Origin: Eikenella sp963548155
GTDB taxonomy: Bacteria; Pseudomonadota; Gammaproteobacteria; Burkholderiales; Neisseriaceae
NCBI GenBank assembly: GCA_963548155.1
Contig: CAUUTP010000054.1
Span: 1 to 14,040 of the forward strand
Length of the DNA stretch: 14,040 bases
Direction: 5' to 3'
Shown: positions 1 through 5,567 of the stretch, piece after piece
Position numbering within the stretch: the first letter of the stretch is position 1
Layout: every line of letters begins with the position of its first letter
Position numbers and translations under genes: made by a program
The notes under the pieces: generated by a model
Told to the model about the DNA's origin: nothing
The model's database searches: none
Seen by the model: the letters and a program-made list of their open reading frames with translations, nothing else

Positions 1-98
1 GCCGCACCGGCCTGATGCACCTCCTGATGGGCAGCTTCGCCGAAACCGTGATGCGTGAAACCCGCCTGCCGTTGTTGATTATCCGCCGTGAAGCATAA
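1..98 (+). CDS. Universal stress protein (UspA family), C-terminal end only
   Basis: Only the last 31 codons are in the window; the first complete codon is at 3 and the TAA stop is at 96-98. The visible residues include GSFAETVMRET followed by LPLLIIRR. This matches the C-terminal end of UspA-family proteins, where a G-S-x-A-E-x-V motif of the nucleotide-binding site is followed by a final beta strand (P-V-L-V-V-R in many members). Family members are small cytoplasmic, often dimeric, ATP-binding or non-binding proteins linked to stress survival. Which paralogue this is cannot be told from so short a piece. A DUS hairpin terminator follows 25 bases downstream. Confidence 0.75.
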   Translation, partial: RTGLMHLLMGSFAETVMRETRLPLLIIRREA

Positions 99-122
99 GG
101 CTGAAGATTGAGGCAGGATTAG

Positions 123-153
123 AGGCTACCTGAAAGTTTCAGGTAGCCTTTTG
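123..153 (+). terminator. DUS-pair hairpin terminator after the usp gene
   Basis: AGGCTACCTGAAA at 123-135 and its reverse complement at 137-149 are separated by one base, giving a near-perfect 13-bp stem followed by TTTT at 149-152. Paired uptake sequences serving as intrinsic terminators are well known in Neisseriaceae. Here the hairpin would end usp transcription just before the next reading frame. Confidence 0.8.
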
Positions 154-156
154 CCA

Positions 157-1020
157 ATGGGGAAGGCAATGGAACGGAAACTTTATTACAGTTGGTGGCA
201 CTCCCTGGAGCTGCTGTTTTACGGCGGCTTTTCCGGGCTGTTTTGCGTGTGTTTGATTTGTTTTGCGCTGTGGGCCGATCGGGCTGTTTTGTCCGATATC
301 AGCTATTGGTTTTTGCTGCTTCTCTCCCTGTTTTGCTGGCTGTTTTATTGGCTGCAATATGCCGTGGTGCTGCTGATGTTGTTGTTGCGCAAGCCGGTGG
401 TGCGTATGGACGAACAGGGTATTGCAGTGCACGATGCGCTGAATTTTTTCAACAAGTATCGCAAATGGTCGGCCAAGTGGGGCAATATACAGGCGGTGGG
501 CGTTGGCACGGAGGCATTAAAAAAGAACCACCCCTACCTCGGCAAGTTTTTACGCCCGCGTATCGGAGCCATGATTCAGCGGCGTCATGTTGCCTATGGG
601 GAAGAGCATCATTATGTTGTGGTGTCCAGCGGGATGATGCCAGGGCAGGAAAAAGGCGTAAGCGAGGCCATATTGGCCGCGTGGCGGCAATATAAGGCGG
701 GTATATTGAATAAAATTCCCTATACTGCCCAGTCACTCTATCGGATGAAGCAGGATGATTTTGCCAATTTGATTCAGTTTCTCGATGAAGAGGCGCCGTT
801 TGCCATGTTGGATTTGGAAAAGGGCGTGCCCACCAAGCACGACTTGGTTTATCTTTATCAATTCAAAAAGGTATTTGGCAGCGAAAAGATTAAAATCCAC
901 TACAATAAAATACAAAGGCAGCTAAAAATCACGCAAGAAGACGGCATCAGCCCGCCACGCCATTTACCTGCTGTGGAAGCGGAGCTGTTGCGTGTGGTGA
1001 ATCTGCATTTGTATGACTGA
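157..1020 (+). CDS. Hypothetical inner-membrane protein with a cytosolic C-terminal domain
   Basis: I do not recognise a named family with certainty. The N-terminal third is strongly hydrophobic, with one helix at about residues 20-41 and a longer hydrophobic stretch at about 50-77 (counted from the ATG at 157). A soluble domain of about 200 residues follows. It begins with a V-R-M-D-x-x-G-I-x-V pattern, which recalls PH-like domains of small bacterial membrane proteins (the STM3941-like type), but this is only a resemblance. The start is uncertain. TTG at 151, ATG at 157 and ATG at 169 are in frame; a GGAAGG lies too close (2 bases) to the 169 ATG to be convincing, and the frame begins almost inside the preceding terminator hairpin. 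The gene stands alone and ends in a convergent region with a DUS hairpin. Confidence 0.75.
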   Translation: MGKAMERKLYYSWWHSLELLFYGGFSGLFCVCLICFALWADRAVLSDISYWFLLLLSLFCWLFYWLQYAVVLLMLLLRKPVVRMDEQGIAVHDALNFFNKYRKWSAKWGNIQAVGVGTEALKKNHPYLGKFLRPRIGAMIQRRHVAYGEEHHYVVVSSGMMPGQEKGVSEAILAAWRQYKAGILNKIPYTAQSLYRMKQDDFANLIQFLDEEAPFAMLDLEKGVPTKHDLVYLYQFKKVFGSEKIKIHYNKIQRQLKITQEDGISPPRHLPAVEAELLRVVNLHLYD

Positions 1021-1038
1021 TGGACTGGATTGATTGTG

Positions 1039-1065
1039 AGGCTACCTGAAAGTTTCAGGTAGCCT
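1039..1065. terminator. DUS-pair hairpin between convergent genes
   Basis: AGGCTACCTGAAA at 1039-1051 and its reverse complement at 1053-1065 form a 13-bp stem with a one-base loop, 19 bases after the stop of the membrane-protein gene. There is no long T run on the plus strand (CTTCTTGG follows), so termination may be weak. As an inverted uptake-sequence pair it also presents the DUS on both strands. Confidence 0.65.
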
Positions 1066-1177
1066 TCTTGGTGGCTTTGCATGTTATTTGGCCTAGGGCA
1101 ATTTATTGCTGCCGACATGCTGAAAAAGAGATAAGTTTGGGGTTTGGCTCACTTATGGGGCTGGAAACCAAAAATGG

Positions 1178-1214
1178 TTTTAACTTCGTTGAAGCTCACA
1201 CTTTCAGGTAGCCT
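1178..1214 (+). repeat. Dispersed repeat copy A: TTTTAACTTCGTTGAAG core joined to an inverted eikDUS
   Basis: The core TTTTAACTTCGTTGAAG at 1178-1194 is followed by a short linker and the reverse-strand DUS at 1202-1214. The same arrangement recurs at 12157-12190, 13025-13061 (reversed) and 13733-13767. The core contains the small palindrome CTTC-GTT-GAAG. The copy lies just downstream of the hemW stop, in an otherwise featureless stretch from 1066 to 1233. Confidence 0.7.
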
Positions 1215-1233
1215 TTGCAAGGGCGGATCGGAC

Positions 1234-2406
1234 TTACAAAAACAGTTGCAGCAAATCGTTCAGGTAGCGCTGGCCGCGTTCGGTGGGGCGCAGGAGGGTG
1301 GGGTCGGGGTCGATGAGGCCGAGCCGGGTGGCTTCCTGCAGGGGGCGGGCGATGGCGGCGAGGCTGTGGCCGGTGCGCTCTTGGAACAGGCGGGCGGGTA
1401 CGCCGTTGGTGAGGCGCATGGCGTTGAGCATGAATTCGAAGGGCAGCTCGCTTGAGGCTACCTGAAAGCGTTCGACGGCATCGGCGGGGTTGCCTTGCAT
1501 GGCGGCGAGGTAGCTGCGCGGGTGGCGGGCGCGGGTGGTGCGCGTGATGCCGCGGTGGCTGCTGATTTTGCCGTGGGCGCCGGCGCCGATACCGATGTAG
1601 TCGCCGAATTGCCAGTAGTTGAGGTTGTGGCGGCATTGCTGGCTGTTTTTGGCGAAGGCGCTGGTTTCGTAGCGTTCGAAGCCGGCATCAAGCAGGGTGT
1701 GGTGCACGGCTTGTTCGATGGTGTAGGCGGTGTCTTCTTCGGGGATGCCGGGGGGCGGGGTGCGGCCGAAGGGGGTGTTGGGCTCCATGGTGAGGTGGTA
1801 GGCGCTGATGTGGGTTACGCCGAAGGAGAGGGCGGTTTCGGCGTCGCGCCGGGCTTCTTCGGGGGTTTGGTGCGGCAGGGCATACATGAGGTCGGTGTTC
1901 ACGCGGGGGAAGATGGCGAGCGCGGCTTCGATGGCGGCGCGGGCTTCGTCGCCGTTGTGGATGCGGCCGAGGGCGTGCAGTTTGGCGTTGTCGAAACTTT
2001 GGATGCCGAGCGACAGGCGGGTGATGCCGGCTTCGGCGTAGCCTTGGAAGCGGGCTTGTTCGAAAGTGCCGGGGTTGGCTTCGAGGGTGATTTCGGCTTC
2101 GGGCTGCAGGCGCACCAGGGCGCGCACGCCGCTGAGCAGGCGGTGAATGGATTCGGCGGAAAACACGCTGGGGGTACCGCCGCCGATGAAGATGGTGTCC
2201 ACCAGCCGTCCCCAGACATGGGGCAGTTCGTGTTGCAGGTCGGTGAGCAGGGCGTTGATGTAGGCGGCTTCGTCGGTATCGGGCTTGAGGCGGTGGGAGT
2301 TGAAGTCGCAATAGGGGCATTTTTGAATGCACCAGGGAATGTGGATATAGAGCGAGAGCGGGGGCAGGGCACTTAGGCCGGAGCCGGGGGCTTGCAGTAG
2401 GGGCAT
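1234..2406 (-). CDS. hemW: HemW heme chaperone (radical SAM, coproporphyrinogen III oxidase-like)
   Basis: The 390-residue product carries the radical-SAM iron-sulfur motif C-x3-C-x2-C (CIQKCPYC) at about residues 27-34, inside YIHIPWCIQKCPYCDF, then the GGGTPS glycine-rich SAM-binding segment near residue 76. Both are standard for the HemN/HemW group. The length and the LYIHIPWC opening fit HemW (formerly YggW) rather than the longer true HemN oxidase. HemW proteins bind heme and deliver it to membrane respiratory enzymes, and they are not thought to have the coproporphyrinogen oxidase activity. The ATG at 2404-2406 lacks a clear Shine-Dalgarno sequence. The gene is the last of a three-gene minus-strand cluster, 30 bases after its upstream neighbour. 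A DUS at 1455-1467 lies inside the frame and encodes FQVAS. Confidence 0.9.
   Translation of the reverse strand: MPLLQAPGSGLSALPPLSLYIHIPWCIQKCPYCDFNSHRLKPDTDEAAYINALLTDLQHELPHVWGRLVDTIFIGGGTPSVFSAESIHRLLSGVRALVRLQPEAEITLEANPGTFEQARFQGYAEAGITRLSLGIQSFDNAKLHALGRIHNGDEARAAIEAALAIFPRVNTDLMYALPHQTPEEARRDAETALSFGVTHISAYHLTMEPNTPFGRTPPPGIPEEDTAYTIEQAVHHTLLDAGFERYETSAFAKNSQQCRHNLNYWQFGDYIGIGAGAHGKISSHRGITRTTRARHPRSYLAAMQGNPADAVERFQVASSELPFEFMLNAMRLTNGVPARLFQERTGHSLAAIARPLQEATRLGLIDPDPTLLRPTERGQRYLNDLLQLFL
1455..1467 (+). repeat. Eikenella-type DNA uptake sequence inside hemW
   Basis: A full AGGCTACCTGAAA lies within the hemW coding region. On the coding strand it reads as FQVA, which the family tolerates near the C-terminal domain. 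Confidence 0.85.
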
Positions 2407-2436
2407 GGTGTGGCGATTGGTTTTTAAAATAACGGG

Positions 2437-2877
2437 TTATTCGGCTTGGAAGGCTACCTGAAAAACCTGGCTGCCGATGCGGATGTCTGCCAGGTAGCCG
2501 TCGCGGCGGTCGGTGCACACGGGCAGGCGGATTTGGGCGGCGAGCCAGGAGCCGTCGGCCTGGCGCTGAAGCGGGAAACGGTTGAAGCCCATGTCCATGC
2601 CGTCCATGCTGAAGCTCACTTCGGCCTGCTGCACTTGGGGCGGCACGTTTTCCAGCGTGATATCGAAGGGGCGGTGGCGCGCGGCAGCAAAGCGGATGCG
2701 GCTGCCGTTGGGCAGGGTACAACCTTGGCGCGGGTCGCAATCGGTTTGAACCACCGTTTCGGCAGCGGGCTGTTGCCCGGCACGCCATTGGCGTACGGCG
2801 AAGTGGCCGCCGGCCAGCAGCAACAGCGCGGCGAGGGCAAGCAAGATTTTGGTGCGGGAGGAGAGGGGGTTCGGCAT
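2437..2877 (-). CDS. Small membrane-anchored periplasmic protein of unknown function
   Basis: The 146-residue product opens with a short positive region (SSRTK), a single hydrophobic helix at about residues 11-28 and then a periplasmic domain. There is no lipobox cysteine, so it is probably an uncleaved anchor or a signal peptide. Cysteines at 47, 53 and 121 could form a disulfide. A methionine cluster (M91, M94, M96 in SMDGMDMGF) and the beta-rich remainder loosely recall FixH/YtkA-type periplasmic domains, but I cannot assign a family. ATG is at 2875-2877; the upstream Shine-Dalgarno is poor because a DUS occupies 2881-2893. Another DUS at 2451-2463 encodes FQVAF near the C-terminus. It sits 30 bases upstream of hemW, so co-transcription is likely; a role in metal or heme-protein maturation would be guesswork. 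Confidence 0.8.
   Translation of the reverse strand: MPNPLSSRTKILLALAALLLLAGGHFAVRQWRAGQQPAAETVVQTDCDPRQGCTLPNGSRIRFAAARHRPFDITLENVPPQVQQAEVSFSMDGMDMGFNRFPLQRQADGSWLAAQIRLPVCTDRRDGYLADIRIGSQVFQVAFQAE
2451..2463 (+). repeat. eikDUS at the 3' end of the small membrane-anchored protein gene
   Basis: AGGCTACCTGAAA, complete, inside coding sequence. It reads as FQVAF on the coding strand. Confidence 0.85.
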
Positions 2878-2880
2878 AAG

Positions 2881-2960
2881 AGGCTACCTGAAAAAGTTTG
2901 GGCGAGTTATCTAAACTCGAAAAACATGATTACAAAATCATCAGCAAAGGCTACCTGAAA
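2881..2960. repeat. Intergenic block with two direct eikDUS copies and two small hairpins
   Basis: Between the Nudix gene and the 2437-2877 gene, forward DUS copies occur at 2881-2893 and 2948-2960 in the same orientation, so they do not pair. Between them are two perfect 6-bp hairpins: CGAGTT/AACTCG (2903-2919) and ATGATT/AATCAT (2926-2941). Read on the minus strand the second hairpin is followed by GTTTTT, so it could be a weak terminator or attenuator. The block is clearly richer in A+T than the flanking genes. Confidence 0.6.
2908..2935 (-). promoter_or_regulatory. Possible promoter for the small membrane protein and hemW
   Basis: On the minus strand TTGTAA (2930-2935) is followed after 16 bases by TAGATA (2908-2913), a fair -35/-10 pair in an A+T-rich gap. 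It overlaps both small hairpins. This is inference from consensus only. Confidence 0.3.
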
Positions 2961-2969
2961 ACATCTTCA

Positions 2970-4067
2970 TCACCTTTGCACCACCGCATGCGCCCCTGCC
3001 GCGAGCCAGCGTTCGGCATAGCGCGCTGCTATATCGGCATTGGCAGGCAGCAGCACCAATGGCAGCGGCACGCCTTCGGCCAGTGCGGCGCAGGCTTGTT
3101 CTGCTGCGGTTGAGTTATCTGCCGGCCACACGGCGGCTTCGGCTTGGGCAGCGGCTGCGGCGGCAATGTCGTCGGCTGAGTGCACCAGCGGCCAGCGGCA
3201 TACATCGCCCGGCAGATCGGCGGCTAAATCGGCTAAGTTCGCCAGCAGGCGGCTGCCCGGCAGCGGGTTGGCGGCATGAAGTGGCAGCACGCAAAAACCG
3301 TCTGCCGCGTGCAAACCCTCATTCAGGCTACCTGAAAACTGTGTGGGCAAAGCCAGCGCTGCCAGCAGCGCGGCATTGGCCGGCAGCATGGGTGACACAT
3401 CATAACGCCCCGGCTGCTGCCAGCGCCATTGCTGGCCTTCACGTGCCTGCAATTCGCCGCACCAGCCGTCGGCCGGCACGCGGAAAAAACGCAATCGCAC
3501 ATGGGCATGTTCGTAGCTGTGGGTTTTGGTGAGCCACGGCACGGCGCTGTGGATTTGGATGCCCAGCTCTTCGGCAAATTCGCGGCGCAATGCCGCCAAC
3601 TCGCTCTCGCCCGCCTCCACCTTGCCGCCGGCAAATTCCCAATAGCCCGCATAGGCTTTGCCTGCGGGGCGCGAACTGAGCAGCACCTCGCTGCGATCGT
3701 TATATACAATGCCGGCCACCACTTGCAGCAGCGGGCGGGGGTCGACCTCGGCCGGGGCGATGCGGGTGTGGTAAAGCCAGTCGATGCACTCCTGCAACAG
3801 GGCGGGCAGGCGGCTGATTTCGCGGGTGTATTCCTTGCGCAGCGGATGTTCCCAATCTTGGTTTTCCACCAGCATCACGCCAAACTGCCCGCGCGGGCCG
3901 AAGCCATACCAGCCCGCATCGAGCAGGTACTGCCCGCCGCAAAAGCTGATTTGCAGCAGGTCTTCGCCTAAAAGCAGGTCGGCCGGGTTGCTGTCAGCGT
4001 GTTCCAGCAGCCAGAAGAAATTGTCATAGGTGATGGTTCCGTTACGGAGGTTGAGGGTTTGGGGCAT
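2970..4067 (-). CDS. Nudix hydrolase (MutT type) fused to a ThiE-like C-terminal domain and an extra N-terminal domain
   Basis: The 365-residue product has three parts. Residues 1 to about 110 form an aromatic-rich domain (YDNFFWLLEHAD, YLLDAGWYGFGPRG) that I do not recognise. Residues 112-240 are a Nudix domain with a complete box at 148-170: G148, E154, R162, E163, E166, E167, G169 in the G-x5-E-x7-R-E-x2-E-E-x-G pattern. Residues from about 255 resemble the shortened thiamine-phosphate-synthase-like domain found behind MutT in many betaproteobacteria (FCVLPLH, CRWPLVHSADD). Nudix proteins of this sort hydrolyse oxidised dNTPs such as 8-oxo-dGTP. The neisserial MutT I recall starts near the equivalent of residue 110, so the N-terminal part is additional. 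A DUS at 3325-3337 encodes FSGSL in the linker. The ATG at 4065-4067 lacks a clear Shine-Dalgarno. The gene probably heads the minus-strand cluster. Confidence 0.85.
   Translation of the reverse strand: MPQTLNLRNGTITYDNFFWLLEHADSNPADLLLGEDLLQISFCGGQYLLDAGWYGFGPRGQFGVMLVENQDWEHPLRKEYTREISRLPALLQECIDWLYHTRIAPAEVDPRPLLQVVAGIVYNDRSEVLLSSRPAGKAYAGYWEFAGGKVEAGESELAALRREFAEELGIQIHSAVPWLTKTHSYEHAHVRLRFFRVPADGWCGELQAREGQQWRWQQPGRYDVSPMLPANAALLAALALPTQFSGSLNEGLHAADGFCVLPLHAANPLPGSRLLANLADLAADLPGDVCRWPLVHSADDIAAAAAAQAEAAVWPADNSTAAEQACAALAEGVPLPLVLLPANADIAARYAERWLAAGAHAVVQR
3325..3337 (+). repeat. eikDUS in the linker of the Nudix/ThiE-like gene
   Basis: AGGCTACCTGAAA, complete, encodes FSGSL between the Nudix and ThiE-like domains. 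This suits the tendency of uptake sequences to sit in inter-domain segments. Confidence 0.85.
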
Positions 4068-4134
4068 GGTGTGGCGGTGGGAGGGATAAACGCGGGCAGT
4101 TTACTGGAGCGGGCGGGCTCGGGCAACGGCGGCG

Positions 4135-4147
4135 TTTCAGGTAGCCT
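4135..4147 (-). repeat. Single reverse-strand eikDUS in the divergent region before the ATPase gene
   Basis: TTTCAGGTAGCCT stands alone between the divergent Nudix and ATPase genes, just upstream of the repeat-containing promoter at 4171-4220. With no partner it cannot form a hairpin, so its likely role is uptake only. Confidence 0.85.
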
Positions 4148-4170
4148 GCAATGGGCTGGCTGGTGCTGGC

Positions 4171-4220
4171 TTAGACGTTGTTAGACGATAAATGTACAAT
4201 TAGACAAAATACAGTACAAT
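4171..4220 (+). promoter_or_regulatory. Promoter and direct repeats upstream of the orphan ATPase
   Basis: TTAGAC at 4171-4176 and TACAAT at 4195-4200 are 18 bases apart and make a good sigma-70-like pair. TTAGAC recurs at 4181-4186 and 4200-4205, and GTACAAT recurs at 4194-4200 and 4214-4220. As a result 4181-4200 and 4200-4220 are two diverged copies of one unit of about 20 bases. Such phased repeats over a -10 box are typical of an operator. The ATPase itself ends in a winged-helix-like region, so autoregulation is possible but unproven. Confidence 0.45.
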
Positions 4221-4250
4221 AATGGCTAATCCCACACCAAGGTATCCCGT

Positions 4251-5333
4251 ATGGAAGACCCTCTCTATTTTCCCAGAACCGAATTGGCTGCCGCCCTGCT
4301 CAGTAGCCTGAAAAGCGGCTTATCCAACGCATTCACGCTGTTTGCCCCGCGCCGCATGGGCAAAACTCAATTTCTCACCAACGATATTGCCCCGGCCGCC
4401 GAAAAAAACGGCTTTAATGTGTTTTACTTCTCTTTCATGGACAACAAAGACAGCGCCAGCACCGCGCAGTTTTTCCATGAAGCCCTACACCGTTTTGCCT
4501 TGGAAACCCGCACCGGCAACGGCGTGAAAACCTTTTTCGGCAGCCTAACCAAGATAGACGTGTTGGGCGTGGGCCTGGAGCGCGAAACGCCGCCGCGCGA
4601 CCTGCCGGGCATCAGCGAAATCATCGCCTATATCGCCGCCGACAGCCGCCCCACCTTGCTGCTGCTAGATGAAGCGCAAGAATTGGCGCGGCTGCCGAAT
4701 ACCGAAGGCATGATACGCAGCTTACGAACTGGCCTGGACATCAACCAAAGCCGCGTGAAAACCCTGTTTACCGGCAGCAGCACCAACGGCCTGCGCTCCA
4801 TGTTCAACGACATCAAAGCCCCTTTCTTCCACTTTTCCCACGCGCTGGATTTCCCCACCTTGGGGCAGGATTTCATCGATTTTTTGGCCGGCGTTTATCA
4901 CGACCGAACCGGGCAGCAGCTGGATGCGGAGAAGTTTTACGCCATTTTCGAGCAGTTCAACAAAAGCCCGATGTATATCCGCGCCGTGATTCAAGACATG
5001 ATCATCAATCCCGCGCTCAGCCTGGAGGCCGCCGCACAAGTGCGGCTCGGGCAGATGCAGGAAAACAGCAATATCCCGATGCAGTGGAAAGCATTAAGCG
5101 CTATCGAGCGGCTGCTGCTGCAATCGATGGCGCAGGGGGAGGTGAGCCCGTATGGCGCGGAGTTTAGAGAACAGGCCGCCCGGATATTGGGCGTGGAAAG
5201 CGTGAAAGTGAGCACCGTGCAAAGCGCCATCAGAAAGCTGCAACGCAAAGACATGATCAGCAAATTCGGCAATAGCGCGTTTCAAATCAACAATCCTTTG
5301 CTGCAAACGTGGCTGAAAGAGAATATGGAATAG
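4251..5333 (+). CDS. Orphan P-loop ATPase (AAA/STAND-like) with a C-terminal winged-helix-like region
   Basis: The 360-residue product has a variant Walker A (APRRMGKT, residues 32-39, with Ala where the first Gly is usual), a Walker B with a DE pair (TLLLLDEAQEL, D140-E141) and a sensor-1-like strand (TLFTGSSTNGL, 171-181). The order and spacing fit the archaeal-type ATPase_2 / ORC-like group, which is scattered through bacteria. The last 80 residues (IERLLLQSMAQGE, then VQSAIRKLQRKDMI and FQINNPLL) look like the winged-helix domain that follows the ATPase core in such proteins. It is cytoplasmic, with no membrane segment. AAGG at 4239-4242 lies 8 bases before the ATG. It stands alone, with no toxin, nuclease or partner gene beside it. 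Function is unknown; a regulatory or defence-associated role would be speculation. Confidence 0.8.
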   Translation: MEDPLYFPRTELAAALLSSLKSGLSNAFTLFAPRRMGKTQFLTNDIAPAAEKNGFNVFYFSFMDNKDSASTAQFFHEALHRFALETRTGNGVKTFFGSLTKIDVLGVGLERETPPRDLPGISEIIAYIAADSRPTLLLLDEAQELARLPNTEGMIRSLRTGLDINQSRVKTLFTGSSTNGLRSMFNDIKAPFFHFSHALDFPTLGQDFIDFLAGVYHDRTGQQLDAEKFYAIFEQFNKSPMYIRAVIQDMIINPALSLEAAAQVRLGQMQENSNIPMQWKALSAIERLLLQSMAQGEVSPYGAEFREQAARILGVESVKVSTVQSAIRKLQRKDMISKFGNSAFQINNPLLQTWLKENME

Positions 5334-5371
5334 CGGTAGGCTGGGTATGAATCATACCTAGCATCGGATTG

Positions 5372-5444
5372 AGGCTACCTGAAAATCTGCCAACCGCTTG
5401 GTATGGATTGCGGCTGAGTTGGAGCGGATATTTTCAGGTAGCCT
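5372..5444. repeat. 73-bp cassette bounded by inverted eikDUS copies (first of a tandem pair)
   Basis: The forward DUS at 5372-5384 and the reverse DUS at 5432-5444 enclose 47 bases with no obvious coding content. It lies 38 bases after the ATPase stop, in a convergent region before glnD. The 13-bp arms could form a long-loop hairpin that helps end transcription. The interior differs from that of the neighbouring cassette. Confidence 0.75.
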
Positions 5445-5491
5445 TTGCTATTGCTGCGGGTGGGTGCTAACCATGTCCGCTGTTCTATTAC

Positions 5492-5563
5492 AGGCTACCT
5501 GAAAATCGGAAGCAGCCGCTAGAGCCAGTATGCGGTTCGCGCGTATTGGTTTTCAGGTAGCCT
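5492..5563. repeat. 72-bp cassette bounded by inverted eikDUS copies (second of a tandem pair)
   Basis: The forward DUS at 5492-5504 and the reverse DUS at 5551-5563 enclose 46 bases. It begins 47 bases after the first cassette ends and finishes 4 bases before the glnD stop, so it would be the glnD 3' hairpin. Arms are conserved and the interior is unrelated to the first cassette. Confidence 0.75.
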
Positions 5564-5567
5564 GCCT

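Noticed and set aside
1495..2376. A long plus-strand open frame of 293 residues opposite hemW
   Set aside because: Gly/Val/Ala-rich shadow of a G+C-rich gene; hemW on the minus strand has the radical-SAM motifs.
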